Assembly (NCBI RefSeq): GCF_045277565.1
Contig: NZ_CP123584.1
Coordinates: 1,054,001-1,118,000 of the forward strand
Length of the DNA: 64,000 nt
From: Aliisedimentitalea scapharcae
Lineage (GTDB): Bacteria > Pseudomonadota > Alphaproteobacteria > Rhodobacterales > Rhodobacteraceae
Direction of reading: 5' to 3'
Below are positions 17,224-26,306 of the stretch, piece after piece. Numbering within the stretch: position 1 is the first letter of the stretch; every line of letters begins with the position of its first letter. The notes below the pieces were generated by a model. That model was not told where the DNA came from and did not search any database. It saw nothing but the letters and a program-made list of their open reading frames with translations. Made by a program: the position numbers and the translations under genes.

Positions 17224-18023
17224 GTCACTTTGATCGCTTTGTCATGGTTGATTGGTCAGGCGGTAATGATACGGGTCCAACACCGCGCAAGGATGCGATC
17301 TGGGTCTGCGAAGCGGGGCGAGAACCGCTGTATTTTCGGAATCGGGGGCTGGTCGAAGAATGGCTGGATGATCTGATTGAAGATACGTTGACCAGCACCC
17401 AACGCCTGTGTGTCGGATTTGACTTCCCGTTTGGTTACCCTGCGGGTTTTGCCAGGGCCTTGACCACCAGCGATGACCCGCTGAAGCTGTGGGACTGGTT
17501 CGCGGATCGGATCGAAGATGCGCCGCGCGCCAACAACCGGTTTGATGTGGCGGGGGAGATCAATCAGGCATTTGGCGGGCGTGGCCCGTTTTGGGGCAAC
17601 GGGTTGAAGCGCGATATACCGGGGTTGCCCCGGACCAAACGCAACTATGAATCCCCCTTTGCTGATCGGCGGGCGGTTGAGCTGTTGGCCAAGGGCAGCT
17701 TTACCTGTTGGCAGATGTCTGGTGTCGGTTCGGTCGGGGGACAAGTGATGATGGGATTGCCGGTGTTGTCCCGGCTGCATCACCGTTGGCCCGGGCAGAT
17801 CGCGGCCTGGCCCTTTGAGCCGCTGAAGGCCCCAATTGCGCTGCTTGAAATCTGGCCCTCGCTGACAGTGGGCGCTGTACCGGATGGCTGGATCAAGGAC
17901 GCCTGGCAGGTGGCTAGTGTTGCCAATGACCTGGCCGGGATGGACCCCAAAGCTCTGGCGGGTAGACTGGACATATCAGCCCCGGAAGAGGGCTGGATTT
18001 TTGGAATAAGGCAGAACCGATGA
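17220..18023 (+). CDS. RNase H-fold-like protein of unknown function in Moco operon
   Basis: 267 residues, cytoplasmic. Not recognised as a named enzyme. The order of motifs resembles the DUF429 family, a predicted RNase H-like fold: an acidic first strand FVMVDWSGG (D11), a middle GFDFPFGYP (residues 66-74), LLEIWPS (around 208-214, E210) and a helix IKDAWQVASVANDLAG (D227, D237). Those four acidic positions would form a metal site in that fold. It is fixed between mobB (GTGA overlap) and moeA (ATGA overlap), so it is made together with Moco enzymes. Function unknown; a nuclease-like or degenerate role are both open. Confidence 0.65.
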   Translation: MSHFDRFVMVDWSGGNDTGPTPRKDAIWVCEAGREPLYFRNRGLVEEWLDDLIEDTLTSTQRLCVGFDFPFGYPAGFARALTTSDDPLKLWDWFADRIEDAPRANNRFDVAGEINQAFGGRGPFWGNGLKRDIPGLPRTKRNYESPFADRRAVELLAKGSFTCWQMSGVGSVGGQVMMGLPVLSRLHHRWPGQIAAWPFEPLKAPIALLEIWPSLTVGAVPDGWIKDAWQVASVANDLAGMDPKALAGRLDISAPEEGWIFGIRQNR

Positions 18024-19276
18024 CCCTAAAGCCTCCGCCCCTGCGCAATGATTGTTTTGCCCTGCCTGCAGGGGTTCATTGGACCCCGGTGGATGAGGCG
18101 TTGACGTTGTTGCAGCAGCGCTTGCATCCAGTGACTTCGGTGGAAACTGTGCCGCTGGCCCAAGCCGTGGGGCGCGTGTTGGCCGAACCGATAACGGCGT
18201 TGCGTTCAAACCCGCCACAACCGAATACGGCGGTGGATGGCTATGGGTTTGCTGGAGCCATGCCCGCAGGTGAGCATGTTCTGCCGCTGGCGGATGGACG
18301 CGCCGCTGCGGGGGTGGCAACGGATGCGGTGGTGTCCAAAGGTCAGGCCATTCGTGTGCTGACAGGGGCGGCTTTGCCGGATGGGGTCGATACGGTCATT
18401 CTGGAAGAGGATGTAACCCTGGGAGACGGGCAAATCGCCTTTCGAGGCCCTTTGAAACAGGGCGCAAATACCCGTCGCGCGGGAGAAGACGTGATCGCGG
18501 GGCAGGAGATTCTGACAGCAGGACGGTTGCTGACCCCGGCGGATTTGGCGTTGTGTTCTGCAACCGGGGTGGCCGAGGTGGCCGTGCATCAGCGCCTGAG
18601 GGTGGCTGTCTTGTCCACCGGTGATGAGCTGGTCGAACCAGGAGATCCCGCTGAGCCGGGGCAGATCTATGACGCCAACCGGGTGATGCTGCTGTCGATG
18701 ATCGCCCAATTCGGCCATACACCGGTCGACTTGGGGAAAGTTCGCGACAATAAATCGGAATTGGCGGTTCGGCTGACCGAAGCTGCGGCCGCGGCAGATG
18801 TCATTCTGACCAGCGGCGGGGCCTCTGCGGGGGATGAAGACCATGTATCGTCCCTGTTGCGCGAGGCGGGTGCCATGCAGTTGTGGCGTTTGGCGCTCAA
18901 ACCTGGGCGGCCGTTGGCCTTAGGCTTGTGGGAGGATGTTCCAGTCTTTGGTTTGCCGGGCAACCCGGTGGCCGCGCTTGTGTGCAGCCTGATTTTTGCG
19001 CGTCCTGCAATGGCACGCCTGTCTGGGCGTGATTGGCCCGAGGCGCAGGGCTTTGATGTCGCGGCTGCCTTTGAAAAGCGCAAGAAACCGGGGCGGCGAG
19101 AATACCTGAGAGCCCGGATCCGCGATGGTCGGGTCGAAGTCTTTGGCTCCGAAGGGTCGGGCCGGATAAGCGGGCTCAGCTGGGCCGAAGGGCTGGTCGA
19201 ACTCGATGATGGGGAACGGCACATAAAACCCGGAGATCTGGTGCGTTTCCTGCCGTTTTCCGGGTTTGCAGCGTAG
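18020..19276 (+). CDS. moeA: Molybdopterin molybdenumtransferase MoeA
   Basis: 418 residues. It inserts molybdate into adenylated molybdopterin. MoeA N-terminal domain (AVGRVLAEPITALRSNPPQ, NTAVDGYGFA), the MoCF central domain (LSTGDELVEPGDPAEPGQIY, TSGGASAGDEDHV, the aspartate being catalytic) and the C-terminal beta-barrel after GLPGNPVAALV are all present at full length. Last gene of the fdhD-mobA-mobB-unknown-moeA run, with 4-base overlap to the gene before it. Confidence 0.95.
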   Translation: MTLKPPPLRNDCFALPAGVHWTPVDEALTLLQQRLHPVTSVETVPLAQAVGRVLAEPITALRSNPPQPNTAVDGYGFAGAMPAGEHVLPLADGRAAAGVATDAVVSKGQAIRVLTGAALPDGVDTVILEEDVTLGDGQIAFRGPLKQGANTRRAGEDVIAGQEILTAGRLLTPADLALCSATGVAEVAVHQRLRVAVLSTGDELVEPGDPAEPGQIYDANRVMLLSMIAQFGHTPVDLGKVRDNKSELAVRLTEAAAAADVILTSGGASAGDEDHVSSLLREAGAMQLWRLALKPGRPLALGLWEDVPVFGLPGNPVAALVCSLIFARPAMARLSGRDWPEAQGFDVAAAFEKRKKPGRREYLRARIRDGRVEVFGSEGSGRISGLSWAEGLVELDDGERHIKPGDLVRFLPFSGFAA

Positions 19277-19372
19277 ATCTGAGAGGGGAAGGAAAGACCG
19301 CCATGTCTTCCTTCAGGTTGACTATCATTGACCGGACCAATCTGTGAACCCGCCGTTGGACACATGCGCCCC

Positions 19373-19569
19373 GGCGGGCTCCCGCCTGCAGCAGATGCAT
19401 CAAAGATGCCTTTGCTCCCGTTGGGCCAGGCATCGCACAGCTTTGCTGTGCGATGCGCGCCCATGCGACCGGAGGCGCAGAGTTTGCTCATGCGGATGTG
19501 TGACCTCTTCCAGCGTGTTTGGAGGGGCCACGCCCAACGGTCTCTGACGCTTCCAAAGAAGCTTTGGAA
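19373..19569. repeat. Cluster of four hairpins in the gap after moeA
   Basis: The 348-base gap between moeA and the next gene (19277-19624) has no convincing ORF. It holds four inverted repeats: GGCGGGCTCCCGCC at 19373-19386, GCATCAAAGATGC at 19397-19409, a 12-bp stem with TTT loop (19430-19456, arm CATCGCACAGC) and TTCCAAAG/CTTTGGAA at 19551-19569. None has a clean T-run on the plus strand. They may act as terminators or mRNA stabilisers for the convergent transcripts, or be decayed intergenic repeats. Confidence 0.6.
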
Positions 19570-19624
19570 ACGGGCGGGAGCACGCTGGGAGGAGTCGTAA
19601 AGGGGAAAGGCTGCCGGGTGGTGG

Positions 19625-20644
19625 TTAGTCGAATGTGCCAGCTACGCGGCCCAATAGCATAAAGGCGCGTGCGGTGCGTGTGTCGCTCAACGCCGAAATA
19701 TCCGCATCGGTTGCGTTGGGTTCAAATTCAGCGAAAGCCCGATCAAACAGGCGCAAAAAGTGGTGCGCCGCGTCGCGAAAAATCGGATCCTGTTTCATTC
19801 GGGCGTTGGACAAGGCCAGGGAGGTTCGATCACGAACCCCGCCCAGTGCGGCAACAGGGCGGCCGCGGATACCGCTGGCAAATTGACGCCAGACTTCAGG
19901 GCGGGCCATGTCAGGGCGCAGATCGTCCATATAGATGCCATCCTGGCTCAGCAGGGTCAGAACGTCCTGGGCGGCCTGGATCAGTTGGCCGGCCTTGCGA
20001 TCACGCAGCGCCCGGCGCAGCGCGGCGAAACCGGCTTCGTCCTCTGCGGTTTCCGGAAAATTCAGCGCCTTTAGGAAGTCATCCGTGGGCAAGGGCGGCT
20101 CCAGCTCTTCGGCGGTGGTGCCCAGTTCGAGCGAGGCCTGGTCATAGTCGTCCAAGCCTGTTGCGCCAGGTGCGGGTTCGGGGCGAACCACCGCGCGGCG
20201 GCTGGAATGAAATGTCGCCAGGGTCGTTTCTGTCTTGCGTGTGGCTTCGGCGATTTCATCCAGCTTCTTGACAACCGACGGCTCCTGAGTGGCGGTCGCG
20301 TTCTTCTGCTGCAGCACATAGGAATTTCGGATCGCGTCGATGGCCGCCTGCAATCGCTGGCTTTCCTCCCGCATGACACGGGCGGATTTGGCGGCCGTTG
20401 CCGCCACCCAGATCATTGCCACCGGCATGAATACGGCCAGCATGGTCAGCAGGAATTGCAACCCCTGGAATTCCGTCCCGCCAGGGGCAAAGACAAAAAA
20501 CACGACAGCACCACCCAGCCAGATCAGGCTGAGCACCAATGCGATCATTTCAACCCCCGCAATCCGCGATGGGGTTGGCCTGTTGTAAATGCCCAGGCCC
20601 GAGGCCCGAGCGTTTTGGTCATTGTTTTGGGTCGAGCCGGACAT
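19625..20644 (-). CDS. Conserved membrane protein with coiled-coil, unknown function
   Basis: About 339 residues from MSGSTQNND. Two adjacent membrane helices are visible (about residues 35-80: LVLSLIWLGGAVVFFVF and LLTMLAVFMPVAMIWVA), then a helical, probably coiled-coil stretch (KSARVMREESQRLQAAIDAI) with many charged residues and Q/T, a low-complexity proline/glutamate linker, and a soluble C-terminal domain of about 150 residues. The pattern is common in Rhodobacteraceae hypothetical proteins; no function can be named. It lies 16 bases downstream of greA, so it is likely in the same transcript. Confidence 0.75.
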   Translation of the reverse strand: MSGSTQNNDQNARASGLGIYNRPTPSRIAGVEMIALVLSLIWLGGAVVFFVFAPGGTEFQGLQFLLTMLAVFMPVAMIWVAATAAKSARVMREESQRLQAAIDAIRNSYVLQQKNATATQEPSVVKKLDEIAEATRKTETTLATFHSSRRAVVRPEPAPGATGLDDYDQASLELGTTAEELEPPLPTDDFLKALNFPETAEDEAGFAALRRALRDRKAGQLIQAAQDVLTLLSQDGIYMDDLRPDMARPEVWRQFASGIRGRPVAALGGVRDRTSLALSNARMKQDPIFRDAAHHFLRLFDRAFAEFEPNATDADISALSDTRTARAFMLLGRVAGTFD

Positions 20645-20660
20645 GGGCACGCTCCGCGCG

Positions 20661-21131
20661 TCAGGAATAAATGATATCCAGAACTTCGTAAGACCGAACC
20701 CCACCGGGGGTGCGAACTTCGACACTATCTCCCTCTTCCTTGCCGATCAGGGCGCGGGCAATGGGGGATTTGATGTTCAACATGCCTTTTTCGACATTGG
20801 CTTCGTGTTCGCCGACGATCTGCCAGGTTTTTTCTTCATCTGTGTCTTCGTCCACCAGCGTGACCTTGGCGCCGAATTTGATGGTGCCCGACAGCTTGGA
20901 CGGGTCGATAACGTCGGCCAGCGAGAGAACACTTTCCAGCTCCTTGACGCGGCCTTCGATGAACGACTGCTTTTCGCGCGCGGAATGATATTCGGCGTTC
21001 TCCGACAAATCGCCCAGTTCTCGGGCTTCGGCGATGGCCTGAATTATGGCAGGGCGCTCGACGCTCTTGAGGTTCTTCAGTTCTGCTTCAAGTGCGGCAA
21101 AGCCCGCAGGGGTCATCGGGATCTTTTCCAT
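20661..21131 (-). CDS. greA: Transcription elongation factor GreA
   Basis: 156 residues starting MEKIPMTPAGFAALEAEL. GreA enters the RNA polymerase secondary channel and stimulates cleavage of backtracked RNA. The N-terminal antiparallel coiled coil carries the acidic tip (ARELGDLSENAEYHSAREKQ) and the C-terminal globular domain ends with GGVRSYEVLDIIYS. Length exactly as expected. An in-frame extension upstream is not conserved and is not used. Confidence 0.96.
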   Translation of the reverse strand: MEKIPMTPAGFAALEAELKNLKSVERPAIIQAIAEARELGDLSENAEYHSAREKQSFIEGRVKELESVLSLADVIDPSKLSGTIKFGAKVTLVDEDTDEEKTWQIVGEHEANVEKGMLNIKSPIARALIGKEEGDSVEVRTPGGVRSYEVLDIIYS

Positions 21132-21299
21132 CGGGTCTTTTCGTCCGTCTTGTGTTCCGGGTCCATTGAACACCAGCGCCCCGCCGCGTTACGCGCCGGG
21201 GCGACCGGAGTGGTTGACAGACACCTGACCCAATACGGCCCCCAAATGCAAGAGGCGGCGCAGGTTTATCCCCAATTGCAGCAGTCTTGTGCCGCTAGA

Positions 21300-21680
21300 T
21301 CAGTCATATTGCACCACTTCATATTCGATCCCGTCGTGGTCGTGGAAATAGAACCTGCGCCCTGGTTCGTAATCGGCGTGGTTTTGTGGGGTGAAACCCA
21401 TCGCCTTGACCCGCTGTTCCGTGTCGTCCAGGTCATCGACGGTGACGGCAATATGGTTCAACCCGCCGATGGTCGCGTAATTGTCCTCCTGCGAAGGCGC
21501 AGGCGTGCCGTGATTGTACAGCGCGACATAATGGCTTTTGCTGCCCACATGTACTGTGTGGCCATCATTCAGCGATGGGCCCTGCCAGCGGATCTGCCAA
21601 TCGAACAATTCGCAAAGCCATTTGGCGGTCTGAACCGCATCGCGCACGGTGTAATTTACATGTTCCAATTGCCCAGGCAT
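21300..21680 (-). CDS. VOC family (glyoxalase-like) protein
   Basis: 126 residues. Two beta-alpha-beta-beta-beta repeats of the vicinal oxygen chelate fold: LEHVNYTVRDAVQTAKWLCE at the start and GGLNHIAVTVDDLDDTEQRV in the second half, with likely metal ligands H7, H77 and a C-terminal glutamate (GIEYEVVQYD). Specific substrate unknown. It is divergent from soxR, and the shared region carries a MerR-type operator placed as a promoter for this gene, so it is a probable SoxR target. Confidence 0.87.
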   Translation of the reverse strand: MPGQLEHVNYTVRDAVQTAKWLCELFDWQIRWQGPSLNDGHTVHVGSKSHYVALYNHGTPAPSQEDNYATIGGLNHIAVTVDDLDDTEQRVKAMGFTPQNHADYEPGRRFYFHDHDGIEYEVVQYD

Positions 21681-21728
21681 GTTATTTCCTTTCTTCCCCG
21701 CACAGGGGGTTTAGTTGTGAGTCGTTTT

Positions 21729-21759
21729 ACGGTAATTTCTAAACCTAACTTTAGGTCAA
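21729..21759 (-). promoter_or_regulatory. MerR/SoxR-type operator-promoter between VOC gene and soxR
   Basis: On the minus strand TTGACC (-35 like, 21759-21754) is followed by a 19-base spacer and TACCGT (weak -10, 21734-21729). A perfect interrupted palindrome ACCTAA-CT-TTAGGT (21743-21756) overlaps the -35 and sits in the long spacer, the arrangement MerR-family activators use. It is shorter than the enteric SoxR box. It also lies 20 bases before the soxR start, so it could serve autoregulation. Confidence 0.6.
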
Positions 21760-21776
21760 GGAAAAATTTCAAACCC

Positions 21777-22244
21777 ATGGCAACATCAGCAGGCCTGTCC
21801 ATCGGGGCGTTGGCAGATCGGACCGGATTGGCTGTTTCAGCCATTCGCTATTACGAAGAACAGGGGCTGATTACGCCCTGGCGCAACGCGGGGGGGCAAC
21901 GCCGGTTTCATCGCGCGGACATCCGGCGGCTCAGCTTTGTGATGATCGCGCAGCAGTTCGGGTTTTCGCTGCCCCAGATTCGCGACCTGTTGGCCGGGTT
22001 GCCGGGCAAACGCACGCCCACCGCCCGGGATTGGGCGGGTATCAGCGAAACCTTTCGCGATCATCTGGATCAGCGAATCGAAACGCTGGTGAAACTGCGC
22101 GACAATCTGGATGGGTGTATCGGCTGTGGTTGCCTGTCGTTGCCGAACTGCGCGCTGTACAACCCCGAAGACCGGGCGGCGCGCCGGGGAAAAGGCCCTC
22201 GATATCTTATGGGAGACCAGCCAGAGACGAAAAATGGGCCTTGA
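21777..22244 (+). CDS. soxR: Redox-sensitive transcriptional activator SoxR
   Basis: 155 residues. MerR-type winged helix at the N-terminus (LSIGALADRTGLAVSAIRYY, EEQGLITPWRNAGGQRRF), a dimerisation helix, and the SoxR iron-sulfur motif CIGCGCLSLPNC (spacing C-x2-C-x-C-x5-C) that binds a redox-active [2Fe-2S] cluster. The start is ATG at 21777; the frame is open far upstream, but only this part is conserved. In non-enteric bacteria SoxR responds to redox-active compounds and usually controls a few nearby genes; the divergent VOC gene is the obvious candidate. Confidence 0.95.
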   Translation: MATSAGLSIGALADRTGLAVSAIRYYEEQGLITPWRNAGGQRRFHRADIRRLSFVMIAQQFGFSLPQIRDLLAGLPGKRTPTARDWAGISETFRDHLDQRIETLVKLRDNLDGCIGCGCLSLPNCALYNPEDRAARRGKGPRYLMGDQPETKNGP

Positions 22245-22415
22245 ATGACGAATTTGGCCGCGCAGCTGCGACATTTCCCTGTCTTTTATGGCGTAACGCA
22301 GAGTTTGCATTGACGTTTGCACGTGCAGAACGGTAATCAACCGCGAAACAAAATTGCGCCCACGAACGCCCAAACAGTGGGCCCAGTAGCGAACAGTTAG
22401 CCAAGGAGCGCCGCA

Positions 22416-24062
22416 ATGGCCGAGATCGAACGCGAAGCGATGGAATATGACGTGGTGATCGTTGGGGCGGGCCCTGCTGGTCTGTCTGCCGCCATCCGTC
22501 TGAAACAGCTGGATGCTGACCTGGATGTGGTCGTGCTGGAAAAAGGGTCCGAAGTGGGGGCCCATATCCTGTCCGGTGCGGTTCTGGACCCCTGCGGTCT
22601 GGACGCGCTGATCCCTGACTGGAAGGAAAAAGGTGCCCCGATCACCGTTCCGGTCAAGGAAGACAATTTCTATATGCTGGGCGAAGCGGGGCAGATTCGA
22701 ATTCCCAACTTCCCGATGCCGCCGCTGATGAACAACCACGGCAACTATATCGTGTCGATGGGCAACGTTTGCCGCTGGATGGCGGAACAGGCCGAAGAGC
22801 TGGGCGTCGAAATCTTCCCGGGCATGGCGTGTTCCGAATTGGTTTACGGCGACAATGGCGAAGTCAAAGGCGTCGTTGCCGGTGTATTTGGTCTGGAAAA
22901 AGATGGCTCATACGGCCCCGGTACCGAACCCGGCATGGAGCTGCACGGCAAATACGTGTTCATTTCCGAAGGTGTGCGCGGGTCGCTGGCCAAGGAAATC
23001 ATCACCAAATACGATCTGGCCAAGGGTAAGGAAGTCCAGAAATACGGCGTTGGCATGAAGGAGATCTGGGAGATCGACCCGGCCAAGCACAAAGAAGGCA
23101 CTGTTACCCACACCATGGGCTGGCCGCTGGGCAGTAAAGCAGGCGGTGGGTCCTTCATCTATCACCTGGAAAACAATCAGGTCTATGTCGGGTTTGTTGT
23201 TCACCTGAACTATAAGAACCCGCATCTGTTCCCCTATATGGAATACCAGCAGTTCAAACATCACCCGATGGTGGCCGAGCTGCTTGAAGGTGGTAAACGC
23301 GTCGCCTATGGCGCGCGGGCGATTACCGAAGGTGGGTATCAGTCGATGCCGAAACTGGTCGCTCCTGGTGCTGCTCTGTTGGGCTGTGCGGCTGGTATGG
23401 TCAATGTGCCGCGCATCAAGGGCAACCACAACGCCATGCTGTCTGGCAAGGCAGCCGCCGAAGCCGCCTTTGACGCGATCAAGGCAGAGCGGTCGGGTGA
23501 TGAGCTGACTGCCTATGAAGCCGAAGTGCGCGAAGGTGCCATTGGCAAAGACCTGAAAAAGGTGCGCAATGTCAAACCGATGTGGTCCAAATGGGGCCTG
23601 ACGGCATCGCTGATGCTGGGCGGTCTGGACATGTGGACCAATACATTGGGCTTTTCCCTCTTTGGCACCCTGGGTCACGGCAAGAATGACGCGCAGTCGA
23701 CCGAAGAGGCCTCCAAGCACAAGCCGATTGATTACCCGAAACCCGATGGAAAGCTGTCGTTTGACCGTCTGACCAACGTGTCGTTCGCAATGACCAACCA
23801 CGAGGAAAGCCAGCCGTGCCATCTGCGTCTGGCCGATGACTCGCTGCCGGTGTCGGTCAACTTGCCGAAATACGCCGAGCCTGCGCAGCGGTATTGCCCG
23901 GCTGGTGTTTACGAAATCGTCGAAAAGGACGGCCAGCCGGAATTCGTGGTCAACTTTCAGAACTGCGTGCACTGCAAGACCTGCGACATCAAGGACCCAT
24001 CCCAGAACATTACCTGGACCACTCCACAGGGTGGTGACGGGCCGAACTACCCGAACATGTAA
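22416..24062 (+). CDS. Electron transfer flavoprotein-ubiquinone oxidoreductase
   Basis: 548 residues, membrane-associated. It moves electrons from ETF to ubiquinone. The FAD-binding motif VVIVGAGPAGLSAAIRL is at the start, the ubiquinone/FAD region contains GGYQSMPKLVAPGAALLGCAAG and the C-terminus has the 4Fe-4S ligands (YCPAGVYE and NCVHCKTCDIKDPSQNITW). Complete length. It completes the route for electrons from acyl-CoA dehydrogenases such as the one at 7376. A strong hairpin terminator follows. Confidence 0.97.
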   Translation: MAEIEREAMEYDVVIVGAGPAGLSAAIRLKQLDADLDVVVLEKGSEVGAHILSGAVLDPCGLDALIPDWKEKGAPITVPVKEDNFYMLGEAGQIRIPNFPMPPLMNNHGNYIVSMGNVCRWMAEQAEELGVEIFPGMACSELVYGDNGEVKGVVAGVFGLEKDGSYGPGTEPGMELHGKYVFISEGVRGSLAKEIITKYDLAKGKEVQKYGVGMKEIWEIDPAKHKEGTVTHTMGWPLGSKAGGGSFIYHLENNQVYVGFVVHLNYKNPHLFPYMEYQQFKHHPMVAELLEGGKRVAYGARAITEGGYQSMPKLVAPGAALLGCAAGMVNVPRIKGNHNAMLSGKAAAEAAFDAIKAERSGDELTAYEAEVREGAIGKDLKKVRNVKPMWSKWGLTASLMLGGLDMWTNTLGFSLFGTLGHGKNDAQSTEEASKHKPIDYPKPDGKLSFDRLTNVSFAMTNHEESQPCHLRLADDSLPVSVNLPKYAEPAQRYCPAGVYEIVEKDGQPEFVVNFQNCVHCKTCDIKDPSQNITWTTPQGGDGPNYPNM

Positions 24063-24130
24063 GACAGCACTCCTGGTGCTGCCTTCCGTGCGCGTGCAGC
24101 AGAACATGGCGGTGCCTAAGTGATTAATAT

Positions 24131-24165
24131 GGCCGAACAGCGAGATCTGTTCGGCCGCTTTTTTT
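24131..24165 (+). terminator. Rho-independent terminator after ETF-QO
   Basis: Perfect 10-bp stem GGCCGAACAG / CTGTTCGGCC with six-base loop, followed by GC and seven T. Confidence 0.92.
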
Positions 24166-24572
24166 GAACAACAATGACACCAACGCGCCTCCAGCGTGTT
24201 GTCGCTTTGCTCCTGCTGCATCAAAAGGGCGGACGTCGGGGTCCCACCCCGTCATTGAACCGGTGGGAGCGCGCCGCGTGACAGGGGCGCTGGCGCTCTG
24301 CCCATCCGGACGACAGGCCTTGCTGGACGTATTGGCCGGTGTTGCGGTGTCTCGGATTGGCGGCTTTGGGTCTCTGCATTGCCTTTGCCATCAGTGGGTA
24401 TTTGGAGCGCCAAAAGCCATAGGCGGCTGACAACAGGGCCGAGACAGCCCAAAGGCCCTATAAATTAGGCAAAAAATGTCCACTGTTGAATTGGTGATCC
24501 CACACGCCATTGCCTCCCTCCTCCGGACGCCCTAGCTTGGAGTGTATACAAAGGAGCGAGGCAGTTATTCCG
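24166..24572. other. Intergenic stretch without a supported gene
   Basis: About 400 bases between the terminator and the TPR gene. Short ORFs on both strands have no recognisable protein. A small hairpin CGGGGT/ACCCCG lies at 24237-24251. The TPR gene promoter should lie toward the right end, but no clear -35/-10 pair stands out. Confidence 0.5.
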
Positions 24573-26306
24573 GTGATATTCCCCATCCGACGTACCGCAG
24601 CAGCGGTTTTGGCATTGTCTTTGGCGATAGCGCCCGTGACGTTTTCAGGTCCTGCACAGGCTGAGGGCAATGTTGGGGCCTATCTGGCCGGGCGCCAGGC
24701 TCTGTTTGATAGCAAATACGACAAGGCCGCGGCCTATTATACCCGGGCGTTGGCCGGGGATTCGGCCAACCCGGTGCTGCTTGAAAACCTGACCTTGTCC
24801 TTGTTGGCGCTGGGGGCCGTGGACCGTGCCTTGCCAGTCGCCCAACAGATGGAAGCGCTGGGTCTGCGCAGCCAGATCGCACATATGGTTGCGCTGGCCG
24901 GGTTGATTCAGGATGAGGATTACCAGAAAATTCTGGAGCGGGACCCGGATGTAAATGGTGTCAGCCCGCTGGTGGACGGTCTGGCCAAAGGCTGGGCGCT
25001 CATGGGGCAGGGGGCGGTTGATGAGGCCCTGAAAGAATTTGATCTGGTCGGTGAAGGCAAGGGGCTGCGCGGCTTTGCGCTCTATCACAAGGCATTGGCC
25101 CGCGCGATGGTTGGCGATCACGAAGGCGCAGAGGCGATGTTTGCAGCCGACGACGGGAAATTGACCCTGATGTCGCGTCGTGCCGCCATGGCCCGCGCCC
25201 AAAGCCTGTCTCAGATGGGGCGCAATTCGGACGCGCTCGAATTGCTGGCCGATGTGTTCGGGGCGAATTTTGATCCCGGCCTGACCGATATGGCCGACCG
25301 TCTGGCGGCTGGTGAAACCTTGCCCTTTACCGTCACGCCCACGGTGCGTGATGGCATGGCCGAAGTGTTCTTTACAATCGGATCGGTGCTGAATGGCGAA
25401 GCTGCTGATGATTATGCGTTGATCTATGCGCGTACAGCCGTGGCGCTGCGCCCCGATCACATCGACGGTGTGCTGCTCAGTGCCGCGCTTCTGGACAATC
25501 TTGGGCAATATGAATTGTCGGATGCCACATACAAGCTGGTCCCACGCAGCCATCCGGATTATCACGCCGCCGAATTGGGCCGGGCCGAAGCGCTGCGGCG
25601 GGCAGCCAAACCTGATGCGGCCATCGAGGTTCTCGAACAGCTGGCCCGCGATTTTCCGACTTTGCCAACCGTTCATTCGGCGTTGGGCGACCTGCAGCGC
25701 CAGGAGGAAAACTATGCCAAGGCCGCCGCGGCCTACGACAAGGCGCTAGAGTTTTCCGAAACGGACTCTGGCAGCCGCTGGTTTCTGCTTTATGCGCGCG
25801 GAATCAGTAATGAGCGGCTCAAGGATTGGAGCCAGGCAGAAAAGGATTTCCGCGCGGCGTTGGACTTGAACCCCAACCAGCCGCAGGTATTGAATTACCT
25901 CGGCTATTCGATGGTGGAAAAACGCATCAATCTGGACGAAGCCCTGGGCATGATTGAACGGGCCGTATCTGCGCGCCCGGACAGCGGCTATATCGTCGAC
26001 AGTCTTGGTTGGGTGTTGTACCGGCTTGGCCGCTATGGCGAAGCCGTTGAGCATATGGAGCGGGCGGTTGAACTGATGCCCGTGGATCCAATCGTGAACG
26101 ACCACCTTGGGGATGTCTATTGGGCTGTGGGACGTCTGCGCGAAGCGGAATTCCAATGGAGCCGGGCCTTGTCCTTTATCAAACCGGACGAGAACAATGC
26201 CGAGGCAGATCCGGACCGAATTCGCCGCAAGCTCGAAGTCGGGCTGGACAAGGTTTTGGCCGAAGAAGGTGCTCCGCCGCTAAAGGTTGCCAATGACGAC
26301 GGTTGA
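24573..26306 (+). CDS. Exported tetratricopeptide-repeat protein
   Basis: About 577 residues from a GTG start; the start is uncertain because the AAGGAG site at 24551 is 16 bases away and no ATG is near. The N-terminus is a signal peptide (TAAAVLALSLAIAPVTFSG, cleavage near AQA). The rest consists of TPR-type helical repeats: clear ones are YDKAAAYYTRALAGDSANP near the start, and in the C-terminal half KDWSQAEKDFRAALDLNPNQ, INLDEALGMIERAVSARPDS and GRYGEAVEHMERAVELMPVD. Such periplasmic scaffolds mediate protein-protein contacts; the partner is unknown. Its last 14 bases overlap the start of ispE. Confidence 0.88.
   Translation: MIFPIRRTAAAVLALSLAIAPVTFSGPAQAEGNVGAYLAGRQALFDSKYDKAAAYYTRALAGDSANPVLLENLTLSLLALGAVDRALPVAQQMEALGLRSQIAHMVALAGLIQDEDYQKILERDPDVNGVSPLVDGLAKGWALMGQGAVDEALKEFDLVGEGKGLRGFALYHKALARAMVGDHEGAEAMFAADDGKLTLMSRRAAMARAQSLSQMGRNSDALELLADVFGANFDPGLTDMADRLAAGETLPFTVTPTVRDGMAEVFFTIGSVLNGEAADDYALIYARTAVALRPDHIDGVLLSAALLDNLGQYELSDATYKLVPRSHPDYHAAELGRAEALRRAAKPDAAIEVLEQLARDFPTLPTVHSALGDLQRQEENYAKAAAAYDKALEFSETDSGSRWFLLYARGISNERLKDWSQAEKDFRAALDLNPNQPQVLNYLGYSMVEKRINLDEALGMIERAVSARPDSGYIVDSLGWVLYRLGRYGEAVEHMERAVELMPVDPIVNDHLGDVYWAVGRLREAEFQWSRALSFIKPDENNAEADPDRIRRKLEVGLDKVLAEEGAPPLKVANDDG

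Noticed and set aside
20589..21776. Long upstream extension of the soxR frame
   Set aside because: Overlaps greA and the VOC gene on the other strand; the SoxR family begins at 21777.
24164..24433. Small ORFs on both strands after ETF-QO
   Set aside because: No ribosome site, no recognisable protein, conflicting frames.
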